The translations under genes were made by a program, and so were the position numbers. The notes under the pieces were generated by a model. The model did not search any database. It saw only the letters and a program-made list of their open reading frames with translations, and was not told the origin of the DNA. From positions 32,781,979 through 32,845,978 of the forward strand of contig OX421963.1 in NCBI GenBank assembly GCA_949128115.1: a stretch of DNA of 64,000 nt. The letters are read 5' to 3'. Numbering within the stretch: position 1 is the first letter of the stretch; the number at the start of each line of letters is the position of its first letter. The stretch is from Anaspis maculata. Taxonomy: Eukaryota > Arthropoda > Insecta > Coleoptera > Scraptiidae. This document shows positions 23,385 to 34,673 of the stretch, piece by piece.

Positions 23385-23604
23385 GAGAGTACTCGTGTTG
23401 CTGGTCGGTACAGATACGGTGAGTAATTCTGATATCATCTCAGTTTCGAAAACTCCTTGATTTTACAACTACACCTATCATATGTGGTTATAAAATAACA
23501 TCGAATACGGTGATTTTCCTCGCGCATGCCACTTTAACGCCTTCAATCATCATTTTTACTAATAACACGTCTTATCATCCACCAGGTGACCAGAAAAAGA
23601 AGTA

Positions 23605-23850
23605 CAGTGGCGGACAATATAATGGGAACACTTTTGAGAAGTGCCAATTTTTGAATTCAAATTGCATACCTCGCGAATCAGATCTTCGGAGGCTACCTCA
23701 GAGGCTACTTACTTCTACATTTCCGAAGATGTCCCCTTCAGGTTTTAGGAGCAACTTATCACCCCATCAAATCATAATCGAACGGCCGTGATTCGAATTC
23801 GAAAATTGACAAGTTGACAAGGGTGGTTTCCATTTTTTTGTCCGCCACTG
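23605..23850. repeat. 246-bp MITE with CAGTGGCGGACA ends
   Basis: Perfect 13-bp terminal inverted repeats cagtggcggacaa (23605) and ttgtccgccactg (to 23850). TA precedes the left end but TT follows the right end, so a Tc1/mariner-type TA duplication is only half preserved. No transposase. Confidence 0.7.
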
Positions 23851-25340
23851 TTTAATGTTACAACTTTTCTAAAGGTTTTCAAGAAATTTTCAGGAATCAG
23901 GGGCAAAGCGCCTGTGTTTTCAAGCACGGATAAAACACAGATTATTGAGCGCCGTCTTGTTCTCAGTTTTGACTCAAAAGCCATCGGAGCATCGGACCAA
24001 AACATAGTTGTTTTAGTCGAACACGATGTGAAAAACTTCCAGAAACCCAGAGCGCTCAATTTTTAGCCAAGCAAAGGTGAGCGTGTTTTTGAGGTCGTGC
24101 GGCCAGGCAGAGGCATTATCACTTGGCAACTCTTTTCAACACATAAACGCACACAAAAATATAAACTGAGCGCGCGAAGTTTCCGGCGGGCACACAAACC
24201 ACGATAAAGTTAAATTTATTTGCATAGCGACGACACAGCCAAGGGGGTTAAACATTAACATTTTACATTGATGCAGTAAGGCTTGCAGGTGCGGCCTGGT
24301 GCAGTTAATTCGGTTCAGTAGAAACCCTTTTTTTTCAAGTCGAATAAGTATTTCCTACTAATTTTTTTTATGATTAGTCAAGAATTTGGACCGCATAATT
24401 GAGATTGTCGATCTTTGAAAACGTAAAGCTGCGAACTTCGCCATATGAGTTTCATCAGATCCTTCAGATCAACATCATGAAGCGCAACGCGCTCTGATTC
24501 AAAATCCATTATTTGATTTGAATACAAGTCACAAGAGTGTCGGGACGTCCGATGCCATGCCATAAAGATGGTTACGTACGGTACGTTTAACGGCCACATT
24601 TTATACAGTTTTTACAACCACGAAAGCAACTCTGTTGCCTTCTTCTCATAATTATTAGTCGCCACCAAGAGGGAAATCTCGTTCACACTTGTAGTTTCTT
24701 TGCAGTTGAATTGCTTAGGCTGTACTACTTTTCTTCGCGGTGCCTTTCTTACGCCCACGCGCAACATTATTTTGTTGGTAAGTCGTAGAGTCAGTGTAGC
24801 GCACCTTCTCTTATTTTCCACTGAAGTGACGTAGGCAACCAATAATACAACAACGATCTAGAAACTAGCTGGTGTTCTTTTAACGCGTTGTTCTTTTTAT
24901 ATTTTTTTGCAAAAATTTCTGGATAATCCGCAAATTTTATTTTGGAATATCATTATACAAACCGTTCTGAGTGGTTTGCCAATTTTTTTGTCTGGATTTG
25001 CGTGTGGCCGTTATCCGTACCGTAACCGGGGAAAGGAATCTGAGAACATCTTAACTGCAGTTATGGAACCGTTGCAAGCAATCTCAACGCAATCACCATG
25101 AACCAGTGATAACAGAGATGTCAAGGAGTAAGGATCTTAAAATTAGTTTTGAGTCTCACGGTGATGTATATCAGTGATGTAGTTGGATGGGCAGTTAGTA
25201 GTTGCAGTTGTCATGGTAATAACGAAATCAGACGCAGTGAATGTATAAAGGAACGAGCATTTTTTGCTTTTTTCTCTTGGAGCGGAAATCCAATTTTATT
25301 TTAGAGTTGTGTATTTTCATATATTGCGTCTGGAATTGCC
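23851..25340. other. Non-coding stretch, nothing distinctive
   Basis: Only short unrecognised open frames, none with supporting context. Confidence 0.5.
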
Positions 25341-25810
25341 CCGGCCGGCCTGAGAAACTTATTACGCGGCATCAGCTATTAAACTGAAATATTTACATCG
25401 ATTCATTTCCAGACGGAAAAAAGGACGAAAAACGGCGGTGGCGGCAGCATATACACAGCAGTGATGGTGGGCATCATCCATGGGGGGGCATCATTCAGGG
25501 GCAGAGCAGAGAGAGATAGAGAGGTGGCGGACGGGCAGATCAATCAGGAAACGCAATACTATACGTTCGAAAAAAGCAATGCGTGTAAATAATTCGTGCA
25601 CTTTCATAAATATTTCAGGATTTATCGCGATTTTTTCAGCGGCACTGTACGCGTCACAAGCGGTCCAAAAAGTATCCTCTCCACTCCGCGCACGACGCAC
25701 ACAGATTGAATTAACCTCGGTTCCATCTCTCACGCACACAGAGCACTCGCTAAAAAATCCCGGCTTTTATGGTGAAATATTGATGGGGACGTTAAAATAT
25801 TCAGGCGGCT
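25341..25810. promoter_or_regulatory. Enhancer-like block with GA and GGC tracts
   Basis: MITE-free block with cggcggtggcggcag (25433-25447), a G run (25481-25488) and a GAGAGAGATAGAGAG tract (25508-25522). Overlapping open frames on both strands (25480-25812, 25491-25739) mirror each other and are judged spurious. Confidence 0.25.
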
Positions 25811-25914
25811 GACCTAACCTTTCATAGCGTCTGACGTTCCGCTGATACGTCATCCTATTGACAGCAAAATAATATACTACACTTTGCCGCTCGCGATATT
25901 CCAAAAAGTAACCG

Positions 25915-25995
25915 ATGGCCCTGGTATACCCTAGTGCATATTACCCGTTCGCAATCCAATTGGACACGAACTTCTATTTCAGGTGGATGTTGGAA
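25915..25995 (+). CDS. Exon-like open frame ending in a consensus splice donor (tentative)
   Basis: From an ATG at 25915 the frame reads 27 codons (MALVYPSAYYPF...) and meets GAA/GTAAGTATA at 25993-26004, a textbook insect splice donor. An in-frame TAA lies just upstream, so the ATG would be the start. The tyrosine- and proline-rich peptide is vaguely like extracellular stretches of insect membrane receptors, but I do not recognise it. No acceptor or second exon is identified. Chance is quite possible. Confidence 0.15.
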
Positions 25996-26159
25996 GTAAG
26001 TATAGTCTGTTTTTCTGACATCCGTGCTGTCGGCTGTCAGTGTCAGATTCTAAATTTTTACAGTAAAAAAGATTTCTCAGGGAAAATTCCAATGAGATGG
26101 GATACTGTATATTTCAAGATAAAGATTATGAACGTACTGTGTCATGGTGGTGTATAGTT

Positions 26160-27073
26160 CGTAACATTCAAGATAAGCGCATTGGGTCATAAAATTTGGC
26201 GCAGTGACTTTAGACCAGTGACGGCGTTGAAACATGCGGAGTAGGGGGCATATATGGGCAAAATGACACAAGGCGTAAGCTTCGACTGTGGATCGTCTGT
26301 GAGTGCAGACGAGCCGCCCATGCCTGACGTCACTAACGTCCGACCACACCCTGAACGGAATAATTGACTCGTCTTGACGCATTCTAGCCAACTGCACATT
26401 TTTATTGGTGTGCTTATCTTAGATATTATGGACTATATGTCGGTTGCATAAATACCAGGGGAAGATCTTCTACCTCTCAGTTGGAAACGTGAACTACACC
26501 ATAAAAGCATGCCAGTCCACGTAAAATTTCTCCAAATGACATGCAGAGTGTACCGTGTGATCCACAAAACTCGTAATGATGGGTGGCTTTGGAAACAAAA
26601 GCCAATGTTTTGTGGTTCAACGGTTTTGGCCCGCGGATCTGGGAAAGGGTTTTGGCCCAAAAACTTTGAATACTTAATTATAATCATAGGCCAAAATAAA
26701 TCGGAATTCCGATGCGACTGCAAAAGTGCCGGGACGTCCGTTGTTCACCCATAAGTTCAACGAGGCTCCGGGCGGCTCTTTGGCTGGAGCCAGGCAAAAA
26801 GGAAAAAGATAAACAAGTTCAACCATTTTCAAACTTTTTTGAGCGACACACGGTATATCTGAAATTCGCAAAAATAGACCTAAGATATATAGACAACAAA
26901 TTTTAGTGAAGGGAACTTGAAAATCTAATGGTCATCAGTTCAGTTTTACGAATAAATAATGATAACGTAAACTCTCAAAGCATACTGCCATACGTATACA
27001 GATCGCGAATTGATACTCAGAACAGGGCTTGAGAATCTTGAGATGACATCCAAATCAATCACAACTTCAATTT
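26160..27073. other. Non-coding stretch
   Basis: No feature is supported. Loosely inverted ccgtgtg / cacacgg words at 26550 and 26848 might be MITE ends but match over only about 7 bp. Confidence 0.45.
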
Positions 27074-27396
27074 TCATTTTAAATTGGCAAAAAGAAGCAA
27101 AGCGAAGCTCACAGGCCAGCTGGAAATGCTGAAAAGCATAAGGATCGGGCTCAGTTGTCCACAAGAAGCGCACTCGCGATTTACAAGTGGTGCTTCATCT
27201 CCAGGCGGAAACTCTTTGACGTCGGCAGTTTTGGACATTTCGAATTGACGGTTCCGCGAGCAGCTATTTAGCATTTCAGAAATTCCAACAAATTCGGGTG
27301 GTCTTTGACTTTGCATCAGGGTAACACTGCAACGAAAAAGCGGTAAAAACAGATAAAGAACAAGATACCGAAGCTTACTTACATAGTGTTTGGCAT
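27074..27396 (-). CDS. Candidate two-exon small gene or retroelement remnant
   Basis: On the reverse strand an ATG at 27396-27394 begins a 14-nt exon that ends at GTAAGTAAG (donor at 27382-27381). A 56-bp intron follows with a pyrimidine-rich end, CTTTTTCGTTGCAG. The second exon (27326-27074) stays open for 253 nt to a TGA. The spliced frame is 88 residues (starting MPNTIVTLMQ). Length, both splice sites and tract fit an insect mini-intron. No domain is recognised. In the alternative frame of exon 2, VRFLWTTEPDP and the in-frame ADVKEF are faintly like reverse-transcriptase motifs of BEL/gypsy elements, so a frameshifted retroelement copy is a competing reading. An exon-like block upstream (27663-27692) supports a transcript on this strand. 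Confidence 0.3.
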
Positions 27397-27662
27397 CACC
27401 AACAAAAATCAATAAGAAGCTTTAATATTATAGGAACAAAATAAGCGCGCGCGTTGTTTTAATTCCAAGTCGTTTAGATTTTATTGGGTTCTAACACTGA
27501 TCGCTGGCTTGGTGTACTCAAAGAACATGAGAAAATACATTTTTAATGAAAAGTATCAGTAGTACTCTACAATTACTATTCAATATTTATAGCTTAAAAC
27601 AACTGCAGCAGTAATTAAAGAAACAACGGAACAAGTGGAAAATATTAGAAACGCACTCACCC

Positions 27663-27692
27663 TAGTTTCACTGGGATCCTGATTGCGGCACT
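27663..27692 (-). other. Splice-bracketed micro-exon candidate
   Basis: On the reverse strand TTCGTTTTTATAG (acceptor-like) precedes 29-30 nt (tgccgcaatcaggatcccag...) followed by GGTGAGTGCG (donor-like). It lies 270 bp upstream of the candidate gene at 27074-27396 and could be a 5'UTR exon. Support is only the pair of splice-like motifs. Confidence 0.2.
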
Positions 27693-28749
27693 ATAAAAAC
27701 GAAGACAAAATTACCAATCGGTAATAAGGTGATTTCTATCAGATTTTTGCTATTTATAGCTAATAAAACCTAGACAATGTTGATCGAGTGAGCCGTATGA
27801 AACGTTGAAATTGTTTTTCTCCGTTGCAACTGAACAGTGCTGCTAGGGACCAGACTATGGAACATCCCCAAGAACCATGGACTTTCTATATCTAAACTGG
27901 ACTGATACTATAGCCCACATTGCCAAGTCAAATATCGGACCGGCATGGCAATCCGACATGATAGATAACAAATACCAGTCAAAGGTTTTTCTTGTTGCAA
28001 AGCTTAAGTCTTAGTCAAATAAAATAGCCTGCTAATTAGTGGCTCTCAAATCTTCACGATTTGTTTTTGGGACCAAACAAACCTGACCGTACTTCAAAGA
28101 AATTATTACCTACTGCAACGCACACTTCAATTTAACAACATCTATAAATACAAAATTCAAATTCGAAGTTTCCATAGGTCTGCTCCCTGTCACTGCTCTT
28201 ATGTTATCCGCCATGGTAGCACCCAGTTCGGGCATTATATATTTATTATTCAGCCTGGTATGACCATCATCAGTCTAGTTCAGCTAAGGTACAGGCCAAT
28301 GCCAAGAACTGATGGTGGTTGCTACCTCAGTGTTGATACCTTTCTACGTTTGGTCAGTGGAACCCAGCAACCCGTTATTCGGCGATTTCTCAAAAACCGC
28401 GATCTTAGTTCAGAAGCGGCTGAAGACAAGCTGTCTCTGTGGCGATGAATTCAGCCGCGATAGGTCTTTTTTTGGTCACAGATATATTGTAGGTATTTAG
28501 GGAAATCACTTGTCTTGAAGTCACTTAAGAAGCTCACCCTAGAAAGTCGTGGCTCAATGGTAACATCAACATCATCAGAGGCGTTTACATGAACGGTTTT
28601 GGACCACGGATTTTACGGCGTCCTCAGCCTGTTTCTTCATCATCAGCCAAATATCAAACCCGTTTGGCCACACCGTTTACCAAATCCACAGGCCGGAGCC
28701 GTCCGTGTACACGCTGCCATCAGCCCCATTCAAGCGAAAGCAAAGCACT
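27693..28749. other. Non-coding stretch
   Basis: No gene recognised; two overlapping forward open frames around 28260-28500 are unrecognised. An A-box-like tggctcaatgg occurs at 28550 without a usable B-box. Confidence 0.45.
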
Positions 28750-28905
28750 AATAGGGACACGGACTCGAACGGGGTTTGAGCAACACAGACGCGAACGTAC
28801 TTGGGGGACACACAGACGCGAATGTGGTTTCAGCGACGCAAACGCGAACGTACTTCGAGGGACACAGACTCAAAAATACAAATAGGGACAGAGACGCGAA
28901 AGCAT
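28750..28905. repeat. Minisatellite of about 27-bp units
   Basis: Five to six imperfect head-to-tail units around the core gacacagacgcgaacgtactt (seen at about 28754, 28782, 28807, 28833, 28860 and 28886). The last unit is also the left arm of the hairpin that follows. Confidence 0.75.
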
Positions 28906-29028
28906 TTGGTTGGAAAGCTCCGCTGGAAGGATTCAGAATTCGTACACCCGGATGTAGATAAACTGCCGAGATTTACGAATCCTTCCCAGCGGAGCTCCCA
29001 ACCAAATGCTTTCGTGTCTCTGTCCTTT
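28883..29028. repeat. Hairpin with arms of about 58 bp
   Basis: Arms 28883-28943 and 28972-29028 pair closely, e.g. gaaagcatttggttgg with ccaaccaaatgctttc and agctccgctgg with ccagcggagct. The loop is about 28 bp. The left arm grows out of the minisatellite. Confidence 0.85.
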
Positions 29029-30317
29029 CTTCGCGGGTCTTCGCAAGAGACAGAATCAAAAGTAAGAACTTTTCTTGTTTTCCTTCTCTTTCTAATTCTC
29101 AACTGAAGAGCCGAACAGAACAAATCAAGCACGCATCACCGAATTTGAGCCATCAGACCCGAACGTTACTTCTTTGATATCGCGGAGGCCGAATTAATGA
29201 GCTCCCACGAATCCCACGATGATCATGGGGGTTGAAGAAGTGATAAGGCACAACCTCGAGTAGGTAGACTCTAAAATATTCGAGGCGCTTGTAATAAAAA
29301 TCGGCACACACATGCAGCAGCAATATTCTAGGACGTCGAGGGTTCGCCAGCGCGCTCGGGTTTCGAAAGTACCTTTGTGCATTGTCATTTTGCAAGTGCA
29401 CACGGTTGATGTATATGCACCGTGCGCGGTGCGATGGGTTGAGAGGTATGGTGTGAGAAGAGGAGTAGTTGCAGAGAGCAGCTCGCACGTCGACAACAAT
29501 CAAAGTTTTCGCCCAGAGGTTCGGATGACGAAGGGGGCGCGAAACGACAGTTGTTTGTCACTATCGGTCTGGGAGATGGGCGGAGGGGGTGGGGGCGTGG
29601 GATGGGCGCGCGAGGGGGCATCAAGCGAACGCCATCAAGGGTCTCGCTCTCCTCTCGCCCCCTCTGGAGCCCCGTGAGGGTTGTTTTTATATTTTGCATA
29701 CTATATACAATATACCCCATCACCACCACCATCCGCTCCTATTGATCCGTGTTCAAATGTTCGGTGTGTAATACATTTTATATTATTAATGTATTTCGGC
29801 AAAAGCTGCGTACGTGCGATGTCCCTAATGAAAAAGTATTGTTGGGGGCTGAGCGCCCGTGCGACGTCCGTATCTTTGCACTTCAATTACACTTGCGCAT
29901 TTTACGCCATGTCAATTCTCTGGTCAGATCTCCTACCTAGAGTACGAAAAAATAATTACAAATTGAATAAAACGATATTTCCGTATATCTGTATATATAA
30001 GTAATACCCTCGACACACGACACACCGAGAGTTAATGGTCATCAGGGGCTAATGACAGTTCAAGTTGAACTACCATTCATACCGCCGACACACTAAACAA
30101 GTAATATTAGGCTGTGCGCCTGCGTAAATCTTCTATATTGGCATCTCACCGCTCCCGATACTACCAACCACAAGTGGGTACGGTAGCGCTGAACACCCAA
30201 CCGAAGACCTTCCAGGCCCCGCGAAATTCGGTAACAGGTTTGGAACGGTCATGACGCAACGTACGCAGTGACATACTACGACTGAATTCGCAATAATAAT
30301 GGCCATTTGAAGTCTTA
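29029..30317. promoter_or_regulatory. MITE-free block with G-rich tract, possibly regulatory
   Basis: Contains a GC-rich part at 29500-29680 with ggagggggtgggggcgtggg (29582-29601) and several overlapping open frames on both strands (100-120 codons) that mirror each other because stops are rare there; none has a recognisable domain. CAC-rich sequence is at 29720-29735. Promoter or enhancer identity is only suggested by composition. Confidence 0.25.
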
Positions 30318-30444
30318 CGGCTCGATACCAAGTAGAGGCTGAGACCGCCGTAAGTGCGGTTACTATAGCAACGGCCAATCAGACCGCTCTATTTGGCAAG
30401 TTACGCCGTCCTAACTTTTGCGCCCGCAACTTGGTATCGAGCCC
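30318..30444 (+). repeat. 127-bp Harbinger-like MITE, copy 1
   Basis: Ends cggctcgataccaagt and acttggtatcgagccc are inverted and flanked by TTA at 30315-30317 and 30445-30447, a 3-bp duplication of the PIF/Harbinger type. A second copy, reversed, is at 63111-63247. Open frames through it are spurious. Confidence 0.85.
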
Positions 30445-30597
30445 TTAGTGTGTAGAAGGATTAGGCAGGACCCAGTCAAAATTCCAAGTCATTTCAAACA
30501 AGACTTAGAAAACTGACCTACATATAAAACTCCGCACTAACCTTCCTCCTTATCTACCTGTTCTGGAACATACACATGCTATCTAACAACGCTGTTA

Positions 30598-31540
30598 GGC
30601 AGCAGTCACACTGGAGCCACCACCACCACCCACTCCACCCACCACCACCCACTACCACCAAGCAAAATAATCGGCTATGGTCCCACTGAGCCACCATCTA
30701 CCGTCCACCAATAACCACCGTTTCCTCCTTCTGAATTTGACATATCAACTGTCAGTTCTCATGATGCCAACCTTATAGAGCAGTCATCACTCATGACAAG
30801 TTCTGTGTTATGTGATTGCAATGAATTTGTCCGACGACGACGACTCAGATATCGACGAAGTTGTAGCTTTGTACTACATCTGGAAAATAAATCGCAAAAA
30901 AGCCGTAACATGTAGGTGCGTCAAATGTTTCTCGATAGAGAACAACTAAGAGAATTTCATCAATTAGTGCCGCAGCTTGTTATTGATGAAGACAACAGTT
31001 ACTACCGTATGAACAAGAAATGTTATAACTTGTTAGTGACAAAAGTGAAACCTTTGTTGAAGGAATGGTATTTGACGTCACAAAGCATCCGTAACCAATA
31101 AATTGGAATATCCCAAACTTCCTGTGGTCATACAAGTCGCGTCTCTCTCTTACACAAATAATTAGATGGTCAATTTCGTCCGGACCCCACGGCTGCATTT
31201 TTTTTGACTCATTTCAACTTTGACGAAATTCAACGTTTGTGCACATACCAGTCGGTAGTCGGTCACGCCTTTACGCCACGGCAACGAACAAAAGGACAAA
31301 ACCCTAGTCAAGAAATGTAACTAGTTTTGGCTCCGCGAAAAATGTTTGTTGTGCATGCGCATCAAGACGCGCATTGTTAACCACCGCTCTACCCACCACC
31401 ACTTTGGAAATTTCAAACAAATGGCCACTGGTGGTCACCGGGCGGTGGTAAGAGATGGTTGCAGTGGAACCAGTCCCATTACATTGCATGCGTTTGATTT
31501 TTGGTTGATGGTAGTGGGTGGCTCCAGTATGACTGCTGCC
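30598..31540 (+). mobile_element. Non-autonomous PIF/Harbinger element (943 bp)
   Basis: Terminal inverted repeats of about 24 bp (ggcagcagtcacactggagc at 30598; mirror ending gactgctgcc at 31540, one mismatch) are flanked by perfect TTA duplications at 30595-30597 and 31541-31543, the preferred Harbinger target. The left repeat has gained an internal CCACC/CACTACCA expansion (about 30615-30660). Inside is a short N-terminal piece of a transposase (30821-31101). The rest of the transposase and the Myb-like second gene are missing, so it depends on an autonomous relative. Confidence 0.9.
30821..31101 (+). pseudogene. N-terminal remnant of Harbinger transposase
   Basis: ATG at 30821 opens an acidic stretch (MNLSDDDDSDIDEV). 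The frame stops at about 30950, but the next frame continues with DREQLREFHQLVPQL, then a YYRMNK segment and LLVTKVKPLL before a stop at 31101. This matches the known N-terminal pattern of PIF/Harbinger transposases, with the FH-x-L-V-x-E-L and Y-F-R-M blocks ahead of the DDE nuclease. A frameshift near 30905-30915 and absence of the whole DDE domain make it non-functional. It lies within the TTA-flanked element. Confidence 0.75.
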
Positions 31541-31543
31541 TTA

Positions 31544-32140
31544 GGAGTATTCATGCGAGCTGCTTTAGCACCACCTTAAATTCAGTTCGGTTTCCAGACA
31601 AAAACAATTCGAGGAAGCTGGATTTGAAGCATATTCATACCTATATGCCGCTCACGTTTTAAAATCTGTAGAATGACTTTTTGAAGCAAAAATAGAGTGA
31701 CAAGCTTGGGGGCTACGGCTACGGCTGATGGCACCTGCAAAGCTTTGGAGCGAAACTACCAGCGGTCATCAGCTGTATCGTATCCTCCCAGCGCTCCAGC
31801 TTGTCACTTTAATTTTGCTCCAAAAAGTCATTCTTTTGAATTAAAAATGAATGGATATAGGTTTAATGATGAATAATACTCCCTAAATCGTGTTCATTTA
31901 CCATATTATAATACCAATATTGTCGTTCCTTAACTTTCCAGGCAAAGCGTAAAAACTTTGGAATATGTCCCGCATATTATTATATTTTATCATCTCTTTA
32001 ACAGACACAACACTTGAGTATTCAAGACAAATGTCGTTAGCATAGAAGGCAGAATTACGGAAATGGTGAATATGACAAATGAACACTACTCCTACTCTTA
32101 ATATTTTCAATTGTCGCATGTATTATTCATGTATCTTACT
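31544..32140. other. Non-coding stretch, nothing distinctive
   Basis: A loose inverted pair (attctttttggagcaaaa-like words at 31672 and 31810) suggests an old short palindrome around 31670-31840, not resolved further. Confidence 0.4.
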
Positions 32141-33180
32141 CATCTATACACATTTGCACATTACAGTGCATTACGTAAGGCCGCCACGGCGCGACGGCTC
32201 CAGCGTTCGTTATAGTGTTATGATTATTATTATTGTTATTATTTTATCTGCAAAACACAAATCCTGTACTCTCTCACGGACAGTCAGACAGCCAGCCAGC
32301 ACAGCAATAATAATATGGCAGCAGCAGCGGCAATAATAATGGTAACAATTATCATTATAACTTGGAATTACATATAATAAAAATAAAAATAAACGATATC
32401 CATAACCGTAAGCATAATAAGACGGCCTTCGGTGTGTTGGTTCAGACTTTCATCTGGTGGATGCGGGAGCGGCTGGCAGTAGCGAGCGAGACTTGCAGTT
32501 GTCATAATTATTTATTGGGGAAGTTTTTATGGCAAATGGTGCTGCTGGTGTATAGCTGGTGGACGATGATATCGCGGAATGTTGATGCTGTCTCCGCTAT
32601 CCCCGGCGTAGTGTATCTATGCCTAATATGCAGTCTGCAGTGCCGTGTACCACATTTGCCACATTTATTGCATTAGTTGGGTTGTTACTATATGGGCGTG
32701 CGTCTCTATGTGCATGTCTGTGTGTGTGGAAATTGCCTTGTATGCGGGGGCAGGCGGCGGCGACAGATAACTCGATGGGGTGGAAGGCATGCAGGCTCCC
32801 TCACCATGATATGGAAATCTTCATCATCGGTTGATGATGATCGCACCATGCACACACCCACACACACACACACATGCAGACGGAGACAGAACGGTCGATG
32901 GTGCAGCAGGGTTCAGGAATACTAGCAGGAAGGGTTGCTGCAACGTTGCACGATGACGTATATATTTGAACGCCATTGTCACCACGCACGGCACCACCGC
33001 GATGATGAGACAAATTTGAGCGAGGGATGACGCGGTGCGGGAGGCGTGTAGCAAGTTTTAAACTTAATCACACTATTCACACTCATCCCAGGATCATGCA
33101 AATCATACCCTCTGGATGTGTAACTAAAACGTTTTGATCTTGTTCCATATATGCGGCAGAGAGTCACCCCGGAGGCGAGT
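32141..33180. promoter_or_regulatory. Enhancer-like block with ATT, CAG and CA repeats
   Basis: MITE-free block with (ATT)n at 32223-32241, aataataatatggcagcagc at 32307, and the CA microsatellite at 32843-32873. Open frames on both strands (32362-32676, 32619-32925 and reverse) overlap each other and run through the simple repeats; none is supported. Composition resembles conserved non-coding DNA near insect developmental genes; this is inference. Confidence 0.3.
32843..32873. repeat. CA microsatellite
   Basis: (CA)n with one CCCA interruption. Confidence 0.9.
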
Positions 33181-34045
33181 TTTGTTCTGCTAGTTTTAAC
33201 AAACGCGAGTTTGAGGTGCGAAGTGTACTAGGTACCTACAGCAAGAAAATGCTGGAATGTGAGCTCGAAGGCATAATATAGAGACATGGCAAATTTAGAA
33301 CTACTGTTGTAGAATTGATAACTTACGACTTGTTAATTTATACACTGAGAAATTCGACTTACATTAGGAGGTGCCAGCACAATGTTTCAAAGGCAATTTC
33401 TAGGTGGATTGATGACTAACAAGCTCGGAAATATTAGACCAAAATCGAAAAGGGGTGTAGCTCACGTTTCCCCCGATTTTCTCTCAATTTTAAGTAGATA
33501 TCTTCCCCTGTCATTTAGAAAGATAATTTTCCAAAACACTAAAGTGCATGATGGAAGAGAATACCTCTACGATACCTAGCTATTTATTTTCACATCAACA
33601 CTATGAAGTTGATTCTTTTTTTTTTGGAGAACGGCAAATATCTTCTGAGGTCAAAAAGATCAAGCAGCGTGTTTATTTTTAGTCTTATTCTCCAACCTGC
33701 AACGGAATTGCTATCGTCAAATTTCAATTGATGGGATAACTTGATGTTGTTTTGGGAGTGAACAGAAAACTGTGAGAAAAAAACTCGAACTTCCATCAGT
33801 CAAGAGATGATGTAAAGACTTAAAATACACGTGGACCTGTGCTGAACCCTTTGAACTTTCAATGGAGATGCAGATGAATCATTCGTCAGATTTCAGTACG
33901 ACACTGTTCAGGAATCAAAGTTTTCACAGACAGAAAATTATATGATATCAAGTAAACATCTATACTGTTACCTGAAAAGTTATCAGGAGAGCCTTTTGCA
34001 GAAAAAGCATTTCGTATAGGCCAAACGTTGAAAGATGATCTTTAA
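33181..34045. other. Non-coding stretch before the reverse-transcriptase remnant
   Basis: A 65-codon forward open frame at 33382-33579 is unrecognised. The right part may be decayed upstream sequence of the retroelement, but no motif could be identified. Confidence 0.4.
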
Positions 34046-34600
34046 AATACCCTCCCCAAATATTGATGACCAGTTGATACCGGAACAAGCTGGGCTTTAC
34101 ACCCGCCCGTAATTGTAGATCTCAAGTGATCAACATTATCCAGCACATTGGAGGACAGCTTCGAAAATCTATTAGTACCGAAGTAGCCTTTGTGGATCTA
34201 TCAGCTGTCTACGACACTGTGAATCATCGTCTGCTCCTATCAAAACTTCATAGCAAAATCGTAGTAGGGGGGGGGGACTACAGAAAAATGGTCTGTCGCA
34301 AGGTCGCGTACTAGCTCCGACTCTGTTCAATATTTACTAGCGACCAACTCTTGATCCAAAAGCTTCAGATATGCAGATGATCTGGCAATATCTACACGAC
34401 ATAAAAATTTCTTGGCGACTGAAAACACGTCCGTTTTTACTCATGTTAAATCCATCCAAGACCACACGCACAAAAGATCTTATAGGTCGCAGTGCAAAAA
34501 GGATCCTCGGAGACCAAACGACCACCTCTAATCTACAATCTACAATCCAAGACCACATCGTGTCTTTACTCTTTCCATAAACAATAAAAAAGCGAATCAC
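34046..34600 (+). pseudogene. Non-LTR reverse transcriptase remnant
   Basis: Fragments of the catalytic domain appear in order but in different frames: LIPEQAGLYTRP (about 34073); AFVDLSAVYDTVNHRLLLSK (34188-34247), the motif carrying the first catalytic Asp; LSQGRVLAPTLFNIY (about 34295-34340), the Q-G-x-x-L-x-P block; RYADDLAI (about 34365-34390) with the YADD active-site pair; and LNPSKTT (about 34446). The spacing and wording match Jockey/RTE-like LINE polymerases. Several frameshifts, a stop after NIY and loss of the endonuclease and 3' parts make it dead. A TTAA-flanked MITE abuts it on the right. No intact flanks, poly-A or target duplication could be seen. Confidence 0.85.
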
Positions 34601-34673
34601 GTTCTCAACATCGCATCGTTCGGAAAGGCTCGCTTTACAAGCATAAAATCCACTAGCCATCCAAGATCCTTAA

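Noticed and set aside
26549..26855. Possible MITE with ccgtgtg ends
   Set aside because: Inverted match covers only about 7 bp and diverges at once; too weak.
28549..28620. Possible tRNA starting at the A-box-like tggctcaatgg
   Set aside because: No B-box at proper spacing and no cloverleaf.
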